A stretch of DNA of 64,000 nucleotides from Trichostrongylus colubriformis (taxonomy: Eukaryota; Nematoda; Chromadorea; Rhabditida; Trichostrongylidae), in the NCBI GenBank assembly GCA_963978905.1, contig OZ022256.1:45060001-45124000 (forward strand), read 5' to 3'. Below the pieces are notes generated by a model. The model searched no databases. It saw nothing but the letters and a program-made list of their open reading frames with translations, and was not told where the DNA came from. Below, piece after piece: positions 49,914 to 61,473 of this stretch. Every line of letters begins with the position of its first letter. Position 1 is the first letter of the stretch. A program made the translations under genes and the position numbers.

Positions 49914-50840
49914 CCTAATTATTTGCGCGTAGTTTATTTCTAATAACTTCAGCAAAAAACAACGGTTATGCAATCCGATACAACTTCTATGTAGAGCAAT
50001 GCCTAACAATCATTCACTCGAGAAGATGTTCGAAATGAGCTCCTTTTGCAGCAATACAGGCCTTCAGTCTCTTCTCCACCGACATCACTGTGGGCCGCAG
50101 CTAGGTGACGTCGATATCGTCCCACGCCTTCTGAAGTGAGGCTTTGAGAGCTTTCAAACTTTGCTGCCTTCTCGAGGAGACCTTCTGCTGCAAGTAGCCC
50201 CGCACAGCGAAATCCGTCGGATTCAGATCAGGCGAGTTAGTTGGCCAGAAGGCCTTCGTCCAGTTGCCAGGAAAGTGACTTTCGCAGAGTGCAAGTGTGG
50301 ATCTCGCAGAATTAGCAGGTGCCCAGTCCTGTTGGAGCACGCATTGACCACTGACAAACCTTTCAGCAACCCAGGGGAGTCTTTGAATGCTATCCTCCCA
50401 AAGATTAAGATTTTATTAGGTTGTAAGGAACGTTTTGAAAGGTTTTAGCAATTTCAAATTCGGGAGATCGTAACGCTGTTCAGACTGCAATTTTTCTTAT
50501 AAAATGAGCACTGTTTGATTCGCTACACTTTTGGCAATATCATGGATACTTGCATATCCCATTTCGATGAAGGGCTGGTGATTTATATAGCGGAAAGCGT
50601 GGGACGGTATCGACGTCAACCTACTGCGGCCCACAGTGATGTCGCACGGTGGGAGTGGAGAAGAGACTGAAGGCTCGTATTGCTGCAAAAGGAGCTCTTT
50701 TCGGACGTCTTCTCGAGTGAATGATTAATAGGCATTGCTCTACATAGATGTTGTATCAGATTGTATAACCGTTGTTTTTTGTTGAAGTTATTAGTAATAA
50801 ACTACGCCAAACTACGCGCAAATTATTAGGAGCCACCCTG
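49914..50840 (-). mobile_element. Mariner family element M3 with head-to-head arms
   Basis: Bounded by TA (49912-49913, 50841-50842), left end CAGGATTTCTCCTAATTATT and right end AATTATTAGGAGCCACCCTG. The outer 200-230 bp on both sides are inverted copies that extend beyond normal terminal repeats into coding sequence. The middle (50101-50340, minus) encodes an open transposase C-terminal part with QQDWAPANSARST, FWPTNSPDLNPTDFAVRGYL and a KAWDDI end. Confidence 0.82.
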
Positions 50841-50842
50841 TA

Positions 50843-53123
50843 TATTGTTGTTGCGCGTACATGAATTTTCATCCGGCGCACGATGATCGACTGAGTAAGA
50901 TGAGGAAACTGGCGTGTGACTAACCACGACCGGTCGATTTATAACGTGGGAGGAAAACTTAGCAATTAGCGGAGTAGAATACCGCAGACAGCCACTGAGC
51001 AATGAGTTTCGATTTCCTCCAAGTTTCACTCAAAATTCATCCACGCATTCTCTCTGTATAGCATCCACCGTGCCTTCCTGGAATTTCTTGAGTTTTCTAA
51101 GTGTTAAATTGTTTTTATAGAAATTACGCAACAAATCAGTTAGCAGTTGGCCGTACGCAGTCATAAGAAAAACCATCGATCCATTAAAGTTGTCCATAAG
51201 AACGTAGATGATTCAGCAGTATCGCAATCAGTGACAGATGACGCGCTTATTCCGCTGTGGAATGTGTTTTCCAACATGCTTCGCTCACATTCGGCTTTTT
51301 CCTTTTCATAGAACGCAACTTCACGGAAATAAGCTTTCATACTAGCTCTTCAACTTGTCAGGTCCTCATTTAGAACTTTGTAAAATTAACAACCATTCAT
51401 CGCTCAGCGTTTCCATTGTATTTTTGTTCAAAACTATCGGAGGCCATCATTGACCCTTTAAGATGTCCAGTGAAATCTCGAAAATGAGCCAACCAGTCGT
51501 TTTTAGCACGCGCCATGTATTCAACGTCATATAGAAAGCGTTTCCCCTTCATACTTTAGTCTTGATACCAGTCTGCCGATCCCGAAGATGGGAGGCCTGA
51601 TTGGCGAGGACAGGCACTGATCGGGACTCGGAGATCAGGATAGAGAATCCAATGGAACCATCTACGGTGTTCTGTAAATAATTCAGCTGATTTGTGGATC
51701 AAGTGCCAAATCTTCTTGACGAATTATCTCAATTAACTCAAGAAGGGTGCTGTGAAATAAAGTCTACTAATCGTATTCGAAGTGATAAAGCCTTCAATGT
51801 GAGCAAAATGATGGGTCAATGGTACCTGGTAACGGTTGAAACACAGGATTTTGACCTCGGCCGCGATCCCGTTGAGCCTTAAAGAACCAAGGGGGGGGGG
51901 GGGGAGAAAGGGAAAACTGAGATCTGAGAGTATATATCTTCTGAAAACGGACCACGGACCTTCTACTCCAGAAGATGTCATATGTAACGAAAATTGCATT
52001 GAAAAAAAGCGGCTTGGGGTCTTATGAAGACCCCGCAGCACGGCATGTCGTTTAGCGTACCTGCAGCCGTGCGAGTCGCCGGCGAGGGGCGGGGAAACAA
52101 TCGCAGCCCGCTGATTCGGCCTCTGACCTGTCTGCAGGGGAGACGGTCGTTTGGCGCGGCCCCTTGGAGCTAATTTGCCAATGGCGCACTGCCCAGGCTC
52201 CTCCCCTAAAAAGGCTTAGGTAAATCTGGGAGAGTCCAGACGGCCCATGCGCCCCATTGGCGAATTAGCTGCAAGGGCCGCGCCAAACGACATACACCCG
52301 TCTGCAGTTCACCCCGGCTAGTGACGCAGAGGAACGCGAGAGAGAAGGAGGATTTTCGAGTTTCTATTCATCAGTTTTTTCGCAGTTTTATATCGTTCCT
52401 TCACTGCTCTTGCATTGCTGAGCACCTCTACCTTCATAATCCTATAATTTGCCGAATTTGCCCCTCCTGGTGTCGTTGAGTACATACTATGTCCCGCTAG
52501 CATCATCCACTCATGAATACAGCGGAATAAATTTGCACTGATGATTTAATGAGCGAAATGTCCGAACAACCTATGTCACAGGTCGCTAGCCGGGGTTAGA
52601 TTCCGTGTGCCCCAAACTACACCCTGAAAATCTCATTAGCTTCATTCATAGCAATAAGAAGAGTTGTAATGTACAACTGCCTTAAAAAATGATCGAAAAC
52701 GGGGCAAAAAATGACTGCAAACGCTGATTCTGCGATATTTACGACAGCAGTATTTATGAAAACCATGAATGTGGTTCAGCTAGAGTAAAATTCTCCCTCA
52801 CCCCACAGTGAATTTAATATGAGCGAAACTAGCTCGAAGGAAAAGAAACTGATTTACTGGCGACCCTGTGTCTGGGCATCTGTCTACAAAGTCATTCACC
52901 ATGTGTTTCGCCATTCGAAAAGGTGTTTTCCAGATGTTGAATTGCCTTGTTGCATAAACGACGTCACAAGACATAAAATCCGAAAAACCACATTTGGCAG
53001 AACAACTTCATGTTGTAAATGCTAATAACAACTATAAGAAAAGCATCCGTCGCAGTGTATGAGACGCGCACGTAACGAACATTTCTTGTAAATATCGTTC
53101 TACCCCGAAGCCTCAGGAAAATC
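50843..53123. other. Mostly repeats; no confirmed gene
   Basis: 52290-52470 is an R1 copy. 52080-52300 contains facing GGCGCGGCC..TTGGAGCTAATTTGCC and GGCGAATTAGCTGC..GGCCGCGCC blocks, another inverted-repeat unit. A possible lone exon is listed separately at 51694-51828. Confidence 0.4.
51694..51828 (+). other. Possible isolated lipocalin-like exon
   Basis: The stretch reads in frame into CCEIKSTNRIRSDKAFNVSK followed by MMGQWYLV and a GT donor (GTAACG at 51829). The order hydrophobic-N-x-SK-x-MG-x-WY resembles the GxW signature at the start of the lipocalin fold. The 5' end is uncertain, since an in-frame stop at 51688-51690 excludes the nearby TTCAG acceptor. No partner exon was found, so it could be a gene relic or chance. 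Confidence 0.25.
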
Positions 53124-53497
53124 TAAATGTTTAAAAACAATGTGAGGCTTCAAAATTTCGTTTTAAAAGACTCGAAAGTGTTTCACAAAAATATTTCGAG
53201 AATAATTTGAGCCTATTGGCAAACTATCGGCGCCTAGTGCCCTTCTCAAGCCTGTAATAGAGCTGATTATGTATTTTATATGTTATTTAAACTAGTCGAC
53301 AAATGTGCACTTTAGTGGCTCACTGCTGTCACGAAACGTATCCATAAAGCTTCGATGAAAGACGAACAGAGTTAAATAATTTACTCAGATATATGGCAGA
53401 AGGCTTGCACCTTTTTTGCATCATTTTTGTGAGCCTTTTTGAGTCTTTGAGATAAAATTTTGGAGCCTCACATTGTTTTTTCTAATTTAAACATTTA
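53124..53497. mobile_element. Palindromic MITE, about 375 bp
   Basis: TAAATGTTTAAAAACAATGT at left faces ACATTGTTTTTTCTAATTTA..AACATTTA at right. Inner arms (GAGGCTTCAAAATTTCG against AAAATTTTGGAGCCTC) also match. Confidence 0.75.
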
Positions 53498-53631
53498 ACC
53501 GTTATACACAGCAATAAGGGTACAGTCTGCGAATCTAGCGCCCTGAAAGCTAACCGTCATGCCGTGGAAGCACAGCCTCGAACTTGAACAGAGCCTGGCT
53601 ATGTAGTTGCAAAGCCGGGTGTCTACCCATA

Positions 53632-54146
53632 TACAGTAGCGTTCAAAAGTCTTCGGCCAAATGGTTGTTCACTTGGGTTTTTCACTTGTAACTTTTTTGC
53701 GACTGGACCGATCTAGAAGAAATTTTAGTATGTTGTATTTGGGGACACTGCGTACTAAATATACTATTTTGGCGCTCAACGGTGTAAGTTACGTGGTTAA
53801 ATGCGATTTTTTGTTTTTGGAGTGCCATCCCTATGCCGTCCCGCTGTGCCGCTGTCATCAAAGGTCGTGGTCTTTCTACAAAATACTGATGTTCTCTGAG
53901 GCTTGCTCGTTTTGTTTTTGTAAAGAAAGCCGTTTTTCTTGACCAAGCCTTTTTCTTTTTTTCGGTGGTATTGTAGTAAATTCTTGTAAAAAACCATGAA
54001 AAGTGTCAAGCGGCACTCAAGTAGAGGAAAATGTTGGCAATAGGTTCAGGCATCATATATTAAAATTTTGTCAAATTTGGTCAAGTAGAAAAAAAGTTAT
54101 GACAAAAAAGTCTTTGGCCGAAGACTCTTGAGCGCTACTGTGTGTA
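53632..54146. mobile_element. Tc1-type MITE, about 510 bp
   Basis: Left end CAGTAGCGTTCAAAAGTCTT then CGGCCAAATGG; right end CCGAAGACTCTTGAGCGCTA then CTG, both next to TA. The start CAGT and the word AAAAGTCTTCGGCC are typical of Tc1-like ends. No transposase frame is present. Confidence 0.8.
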
Positions 54147-54779
54147 CCTTTGAGGAGCAAGAAGTTTAGAGTGGGGTGAGGAGACTGCGATTTATTTGAT
54201 GGCTTATGCTACCATTTATGAGTAACCAGCAATTAAGACCATTTACTAGGCATGAAACCTGATACGTGCATGACCGATCCACCGTGTATCATCTCTCAGA
54301 AGCTGACCTTGGGCGATCTGACTGACAACTTTATAAGACCTTACTGGGACCATTTTTATGGAATAGAAATGTGGCCGATTTTCTTCTCTATTTTCTAACC
54401 TTGGACAGATAATTGTGGAATAAGCTTGAACAGATAATTATTACGGTACACCGGTCCAGATTCGACCCGACTCATCGTGCATATAAGGTGCGGGACTCAT
54501 AGTTGAACGGAACAATCAATAAAGCAGTTTCTTCCTTACATCCTTACAGACGTTCAAATATACTTTTCCTGCAGCTAGAAATCGGTTTTCTAGAGCGAAC
54601 TTGACTTTCAGCAAAACCGGTAGTTACAGAGACACGACAATATGCCACTTGAAAAGTCTACAATAGCAAGAGACAAGAGTCGGCTCACAGCAGGGAGTTG
54701 CTGAACAAATTTCACTTCGCACTTCTCCATGGTCCCATTCAGCATTTCAACTCCATTCTGTTTCCCTCACAGACGTTCA

Positions 54780-55480
54780 AATATGCCACAAATATGCTGA
54801 GTTATGGGCAAAAGCTTCGATGTCGGACAGGACTCGAACCCGCACTCCATGCTTTCCTGGCGTGCTGCGTGCTAATCCATTACACTACCGGCACTCCTTT
54901 CACCTTAAAGACACCGGAAGAGGGTAATTTTGGCCTACGGTAGAAAAGACGTAGTTCGGATGGGTTTAAGTGGCCGCCATTGCACAAACTCGCCAATTTG
55001 ACGCCTTGGCATGGTGTCAGGAGCGGGTGCTTTTATTATAAAGTTGTTCTTTTCTTTTACATTTTCTTTTATTCTTTCTTTTTCTAAATGTACTTACATG
55101 GATGCTAATGTAGTTGGAAAGGGACACTCCACTGCGTTATGAGTCAGGTGCTAAAATTAACATTGGCCCGCGGCCCATCTTCTACAGCGGACAACTCGGA
55201 AAGTCAGTGTGTTGATGCGAATGGGATGCGAATACACACCGCAGCGTCGCGCTTCTGAATCCGGGTTTTTTCACCGATTATGGCTTCTCACCGTCAGTGT
55301 TCGTTACAAAATGCTCATTTCCTTGCATCTTCCTCTTGTTTCGGACCCCTTTCGGTTCCTTTAACTTAGCTTCTGAATGGTATATTTACCATAGGTTATC
55401 AGCGCTCACACGTATAAAGTGTTGAGCCGGTTGGCAATATCGGCATCGAACCGTGAAGCTGAAAGCTTGAGATACTGATT
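54780..55480 (-). repeat. SINE-like family B, copy 2, split by a TTAA element
   Basis: 54780-54902 carries the tRNA-like head (minus strand: TAGTGTAATGGATTAGCACG and GCGGGTTCGAGTCC). 55365-55480 carries the body (CTTCTGAATGGTATATTTAC, CTCACACGTATAA). The two parts are contiguous in the copy at 22998-23300. Confidence 0.7.
54903..55364. mobile_element. TTAA-bounded element inserted in SINE-like copy
   Basis: TTAAAGACACCGGAAGAGGG at left, CCCTTTCGGTTCCTTTAA region at right (inverted AAAGGAACCGAAAGGGG). The duplicated TTAA corresponds to a single TTAA at 23181-23184 in the uninterrupted repeat. Its right 280 bp is an inverted copy of 63693-63972. Confidence 0.8.
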
Positions 55481-56449
55481 TGCCCGGAAAGCCAATCAGT
55501 AGCAATTAATCAGCAGCTATCCAAAACTAAACATAACACAGCACAGATATCCTTTCCCATAGCACTATAGAAATGACCACAAGCAGATGAAAAAAAAATG
55601 TCTGAAAAAATTTCAAAAAATGGTTTTCGAATAGCTTTTTTTGTTAACAGGTAGGCTCTTCAAAGTGGGACGAGTTCATGCCGTCTGGAAATATGACTTC
55701 CGCCTTCTATCATGAAACTTTCTCATTCTCTAACCTGGATTGTCGTCTTTCACTTCATTTCAGTTCATGTTTCCCTTCCAACATATCATCCCATCTTCTC
55801 AATTCATGACAGCTTTTTGCAATCATAGCGTAAGCAAAGCTCTTGAAAAAGTCGGTGCAACGACGAGTACTCAACGTGGTCGTGGCAGTGACAGTGTGTG
55901 AAGGTTTTCACCCATCAAGAGTACCGCCCCCGTGTTCAAGCCCTGCAAACCTGCAAAGCTGCAGCCGTACTCAAGTTCGAATAGTTACTACTTTGTTTTA
56001 TTGATCAACGTAGACTGGGCAGCGCTGATGGGCTGCGAGTACCCCGATCTATACATCCCACAAACCTTACCTTCCATAGGAAGACCTTCACGTTCCCGAG
56101 ATCAATATGCTGTCTGGGCGGTTAGAAATGTTCCGAGAAAATTGGCTCCCACATTTTTAATTAGCGCTCCTATTGCGATTGAGTCAAATGAAATGTATGG
56201 AAGGAGACCAGATCATACAGTATCTTCATACTTTCAGTGCCAGTGAAGCTTCCCTTCCCCCCTCCCCCACACAGAACCTCAACAGAGTGGAGTGACTAAG
56301 TTATAGTGACTTAAAGGCATCGGGAGGGGTAAGAAGAAAAAGAAACTGGGAATGCATCCTCTCTGAAAGCAACCCTTCCACTTGAGAAATAGGAATGTGC
56401 AGCATCTCATCACGATCCTGCAGCACAGCGAGCCTCTCCGCCGTTCATC

Positions 56450-56705
56450 TGCCAGGAAGTAGCCGGCGAGGGCGGGACAACCTTCGCGGCTGGCTGATTT
56501 GGCCCATCACCCGTTTGCAGTCTACCCCCGGCAGTGACGAAAAAGGGGCGGAAGAGAACTCTCAGGTTCCTGTTTCTCGTTTTTTTTTTCGCCATTTTAA
56601 TTCGTTTTTTCTCTGCTGTTACACTGCTGAGCACCTCTACTTTGATATTCCACAACGTTACCGAATTTGCCCTCCCGGTGACCTTGAAGACACCGGAAGG
56701 GGCAT
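56450..56705 (+). repeat. Dispersed repeat R1, copy 4
   Basis: Has the full block order TGCAGTCTACCCCCGGCAGT, GTTTCTCG, TTCGCCATTTTAATTCG, GCTGAGCACCTCTACTTTGA, and ends CTTGAAGACACCGGAAGGGG, the same terminal motif as the TTAA elements. Confidence 0.55.
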
Positions 56706-56904
56706 TTTTGGCTTATGATAAACACCTCCAGTTCGTTCATATTGCTGTTGCTCAAATGACGCTTAGTATGGTGTCAAAAGTAAGTTGTAATGTTGTACCT
56801 TGTAGTTCAATCCGAGTGTTTTTTGGAATGAATGTTTAATCAAAAAACTTTGTGCTTACTCTTTTGCTAACCCTCTCCTTCATTATTTCACTTATTTGCT
56901 GTTG

Positions 56905-57178
56905 TTTGCTGTTTCACTGGTTTCATATCATCATGAGTGAATGAAGTACGCCCTACGTGACAACAAATGACAATCACGCTGGCCTGCAGCCTGTCTTCTA
57001 CAGCGAGCTACTTGGAAAAGTGATGTGTGCAGTTTGTAATGATGCGCGGGAGAACGAGAATAAGGTCCACAACATCGTGCTCTTCAAACCGAGCTTCGCT
57101 ACCGATTATTCCCTCTAATCTCGAATATTCGTTTAACCCCGCCTTCATTTCTCTCCCTACCCCTTCCGTTGCCTTTAA
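56905..57178 (-). mobile_element. TTAA-type family T2 copy, abutting the next element
   Basis: Shares ATGAGTGAATGAAGTACGCC and GATGCGCGGGAGAACGAGAA with 7385-7655 and ends CCCCTTCCGTTGCCTTTAA. The terminal TTAA (57175-57178) is also the first four bases of the next element. Confidence 0.65.
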
Positions 57179-57509
57179 AGGCACATTTCGCGATAATCAA
57201 ATGGGTCGACTTATCTCCTTGGACAGTAGATCCTTGGGTAACTGGTCTGGCTGCACCTTTTTCGCGTCGCCGCGGTGCGCTATCACGGCCCTACACCTGC
57301 TCGAACCCACTGCGACGCCCCCATTTTGCTCAGTTGACCAGTAAAAGAGCTCAAGTGGGTGGCGTCGCAGTGGGTTCGAGCAGGTGTAGGGCCGTGATAG
57401 CGCACCGGAGCGACGCGAAAAAGGCGGAGCCTGACTATTTATCAAGGATCTAATGTTTTAACGAAGTATTATAAATCGACCCATCAGACTTCGCAATGTG
57501 TGCCTTTAA
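57175..57509. mobile_element. TTAA-bounded palindromic element
   Basis: TTAAAGGCACATTTCGCGAT at left and CTTCGCAATGTGTGCCTTTAA region at right. Long inner arms (GCGCTATCACGGCCCTACAC, CTGCTCGAACCCACTGCGAC) are inverted around 57330. A decayed relative is at 12352-12610. Confidence 0.85.
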
Positions 57510-58533
57510 AACACCCAAGTATCAGATAGTTGCCACCAAAACTTCAGAATTCTTTTGTCCTTCATGTGAGGGGGTTGATGACAGCAGGCGTTGCTTCTCT
57601 CCATCACCCTCTCCTTCTGTCGGTTGCATCCAGCTCGGATGCATAAACCCTCAAAAATTTCTCCCGTACTGCATAAACAAATAGTCGATAAAATGGCTTG
57701 AACATTAAGCATGTCAAAATTGTTGTGCAAAACGAATAGAAATATAAGCGTGCTTTCTATTCCAACAACAGTCGACTGCGTCGCATATCAAAAGAATCAA
57801 ATGAAGCTGACTTCTTTTTCCTCTTCTCTGAAGCCAGACAAACTCTTTCATGTTTTACTTCTTATGGGGGAATCCATCATTTCTCCAACTCTGTTGCCAT
57901 CCTTTGACCACAGTGCAACCCGCTAGCTTTGGCTTCCATATCGCTTAGAGAGAAGTCTCCGTTCTACAATACGATGTTATGCACAACCAGATTACAGCAG
58001 GTGCTTGGCCGAGAAACATTTGCTCACATTGTCTTTCAGCGATGATTTATGGAATATTCGGATTGATGCTGATGAGTTCTCACGATTTGCTCAAAGTCAG
58101 CTCATGTCAGTATCTCGCATGAAAATGAACATTCTTCTTGCAAAGGGCTCTTCCGTCAAACTTCTGATTGAGCGGTTTATGAGCGGCTTCATTTCAGCGG
58201 TTTATGATCGGCCTCATTTTATGTTACTATGTGGTGTTCCTCGGGGCAATTGCGGGGGAGAGATCAGCTGTTCGACCAAGACTCCTCCCTTCTGTCGTGC
58301 CGACCCCCACCTGCTTCTCTTCGACCTTCTTTCTCGGGCTTAAGCAGCTCCTCTTTGATTTCTGCTCTCTTGAGGATTACTTCTCTCGATTTCCGAGTGT
58401 CCTTCATTTTCAAAGATCTCAGAGTTCTCTAGCTGATATAAAAACATAATTTGCGAATTGAGGCTTGCATAGCCTAAGAAGATTCGATTCAAGCTCCTGC
58501 CAGTAACACTTTCAAATTCCGGACGTTTTTAGA

Positions 58534-61397
58534 ATGGGAGATCTTGCAGCTGCTTTTGCCCAAGCTGAGCTTACCCCAGGTGTCATAGAGAATGCCCCAA
58601 AGCAAAAATTGCACGTAAGTATTCAGGTGCATTCCATATAAATCGATCGATAGTTAGCTGAACAATGTTTTTTGCAGCTCACATGGGATGGAATCCAAGT
58701 TGAACCAGGAATGACCATGTCGACAAGGAATCTGAAAAACGCTCCACGTTTTCATCTACCTGGAGCAGACCCGGAGAGCACCTTCTCCCTATTGATGATC
58801 GGTTGGTTTACCACTATCGTTTCCACCCGGGACATAAAGAAAGGTCGTGTCTTCAACAGCCAAGTGCAGGAGCCATATGTCGAGAAACAATCGAGCCAAA
58901 CAGGCTGAGGCAGCCATCGTCGGTCTTGACGTCACCGAGATGGGGGCGCGACCGGGTGACAACTGAGCGCTCACAGATCACTTGGGATTTCCTCTGTGGC
59001 TATCGATTTTTATCGATTGAGATTGTGCCCAATTGCATTTTTTTTTTCGAAATGCTGAGTAGTAGCATATGGGAAGGACTTCAAACGGGTTAAGGTACAT
59101 ACAAGGAGATGGGCTACTGCTAGGTCATTTTCAGCCCGATATCTTGCACAGAAATCTGTACATATGTCATTTATAAATAGTTATACGATCTCAAAGTCCT
59201 CAAATACACTACTGATCGTCACAAAGAGGTCTTACTTTACAAGTGAAATATCCGAAAAGGCACTAAAGCATTCGCGTTGTGAAAATGAGACTTAGTACTT
59301 CGGAGCAAATCCCGTAAGAAAGCTTTACTGTGAAATTCCAAGAAATCAGGGCGCTATCCGATGATATTCCATCTTTAAAGTTTTTGAACCGATGTGAACC
59401 AAGAAAATTACAGAAAGAAACCCCGTCTAGATGGAATACATATGTTTGCTAATGTGAATAGGGAGGGGGGAACGGAGTACGAAAGCAATTAATTCGCCTC
59501 TTATGAGGAGTGGTAGTATTCCGAAAACATGCCCAGTGTTTTCATGAAGTGCAAAGCTGTACCACATCATTACGGCCGTTTTTGAGCTGAAGCATTTCAG
59601 ATCCCGACAATTTGTCGAGAAAAAACCCATCAGTCGCCGAATGGTTGCATTGGTTGGTGTGTAATATTCCGGCCAGCAATGTTCTCGAAGGCATCAATGG
59701 AGGTCAGTTTACATATCACACTGGTTGCTCACATAAAGCTCAAACTCATTACATCTCGAAGTGGGACAACATAGACGAGGCTGCTCCTAACCCCCAGGGT
59801 GGCTAAGGAATACGATACGGTGACTCTCGTCTCATAAAAAATAAAGAGGGCACAATTTTGAAGTTTTCATTTTGCTAGCTGCTAATTCTCGCTGCAGCGC
59901 GCCAGTGAAACTTGTTGAGCCGTAAAGCGCTCCGTGGAACCATCCGGACTACAGGAATAGAACCGTTCACACAGCTGCTTCTTGAATTCTGCACAAAAGG
60001 ATTTCATGGGATCACGAAACTCAACTTCCCTTCACCTATTATTGGGTTGGTGCATGATTAATGCGGCTTTTTTGCCATTTTATTTAGTAGAAACAGTGAT
60101 AAAATTCAATAAACGTGTTTAAAGGCAGCATCAGGGGAAAGTCGGACGAAAAATAAAAGAAGTAGTGAATGTGAAAGCCGAGATGCCTAGTAACAGGAGA
60201 TTGGAGAAAAAGCGGATGGAAATGGTCGAATATCCGAGAATTAGGACCCCCTTTCCGCTGTTGATTCTCGACGCGGACGACTTGTCCGTCAAGGGGGAGT
60301 AGTCTGATCTAGTTTCCATTGGCATGTTGCCAAGTAAACACAAGGGAATATTTGGAAATACGACAACATCTATTTTTTGAGTGAGTTTCAAGCGAAAACT
60401 GGGAAAGCGCCGCCGCAAAACCTTCGATCCTGCCGCATCTCCTTGGCCGCTCCCACCCAGTCAATCGGGAATTACGTCATCGGCAGGCGGGATCGTTTTA
60501 TCCAAGAGGCGGGACAGTTGCGCGGTTGCTGCTTTTTGCGGCGTTTCTACAGCTCGAAGGGACGCTTTTTCACCGGGATTTCGCCACAGGTATCCTTCTT
60601 AGGCCCAGGACTACCATGTGAGTGACTTCCTGTAGGGATTTCTACATTACCACATTACCCCTAATGCTGTCTTTAAATGGTTTTCGGAAGCGTTTTCACC
60701 ATCGCAATCAAGGACTGCTTCCCATTCGGTGGTAGTCCAACAATAAAACGCCGCACCAACGTACTGCATCGAGTATTTTAAGTAGTTTCTCCTCCTTTTT
60801 TCTTTAGTAGCAAATCGTGCCATCAGAACTTTTGCTTCCTAAATTGAACGCAACAACCAACCCAAGATGGTCGCAGGGTGTGAGGTCCTTGGAGACGGGA
60901 GCGATAAAGTCATTCAAAGTTCTCGAAGTACTTCAATCCACTTCTCCGCGTTATTTTAGGCCAGCATCAAATGCCCTATGGATCTCCAGCACCTCAACCA
61001 CGAACAGATATTCACAGATATGTTATATTGATGTGGGAGCATCAAGGAAGGTGAGATTCGCACACTTTATAGCTTATCAGGTTTGTCACACCACGATTTC
61101 ATGGCAGACCATTAAACAAAAAACCCACGTCTTTCAAGCAACTGCCTGTTTCTTGACGAACACAGAACAAAACTCTTCAACATTGATTGATGAATTTAGG
61201 CGCATCAACGTCCCAAAGCCTTCCACTCGGGCAAAGTTCAATACAAAGCAGTTCATAGAGAAAAATAAGCTGGGTAAGTAATACGCTATTGGTCACATAG
61301 CGTTGTTTTCATTGAAAAGTGCTATAAGCATGACAGCTTCACGGAAGAACGAGGTATGTTAAAATGTTTAGGGAACAGTTATTCCCCACAGAATTAA
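58534..61397 (+). CDS. PEBP family protein (phosphatidylethanolamine-binding, RKIP/Ov-16-like)
   Basis: Exons 58534-58614, 58678-58801, 59601-59702, 60960-61050, 61200-61273 and probably 61372-61397 (stop TAA at 61395): 498 nt, 165 aa, phases match at every join. The ATG follows a TTTTTAG acceptor by one base, consistent with trans-splicing of a leader. PEBP proteins bind phospholipid head groups and, in some animals, modulate kinase signalling. Seen motifs: DPD 69-71, RKNPSVAEWLHWLVCNIP 75-92 (H85), IHRYVIL 120-126, then STRAKFNTKQFIEKNKLG at the end. No signal peptide, so probably cytosolic. Family members are usually 180-220 aa. The usual GSGPP loop before the HRY motif is replaced by GSPAPQPRTD, and the tail is short: the last exon encodes only NSYSPQN after the glycine, where the family normally has an AGNFF-like end. 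The last exon is therefore the weakest part, though AATAAA follows at 61404. Confidence 0.88.
60119..60676. mobile_element. TTAA-type element in PEBP intron 3
   Basis: TTAAAGGCAGCATCAGGGG at left and TTACCCCTAATGCTGTCTTTAA region at right form inverted ends around 558 bp. It is related to 13815-14172 by its terminus. It lies between PEBP exons 3 and 4 and makes up nearly half of that 1.26 kb intron. Confidence 0.78.
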
Positions 61398-61403
61398 TTG
61401 TTG

Positions 61404-61409
61404 AATAAA
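61404..61409 (+). terminator. Candidate polyadenylation signal of the PEBP gene
   Basis: AATAAA starts seven bases after the proposed stop codon. This supports the gene ending here rather than beyond the window, though it implies a very short 3' UTR. Confidence 0.5.
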
Positions 61410-61473
61410 CTCAAGGGCACATCTCGCGAAAATTAGTCGACTAACCCTCTTTATTACGTTCTCTTCTTGAGGT

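Noticed and set aside
54829..54895. A functional tRNA gene on the minus strand
   Set aside because: A and B boxes are recognisable but no seven-base acceptor stem pairs, and a related sequence at 23110-23170 shows it is a dispersed repeat.
60817..61281. Single-exon 154-codon gene
   Set aside because: It crosses two PEBP exons in the wrong frame for the first one. The spliced PEBP model explains the conserved parts.
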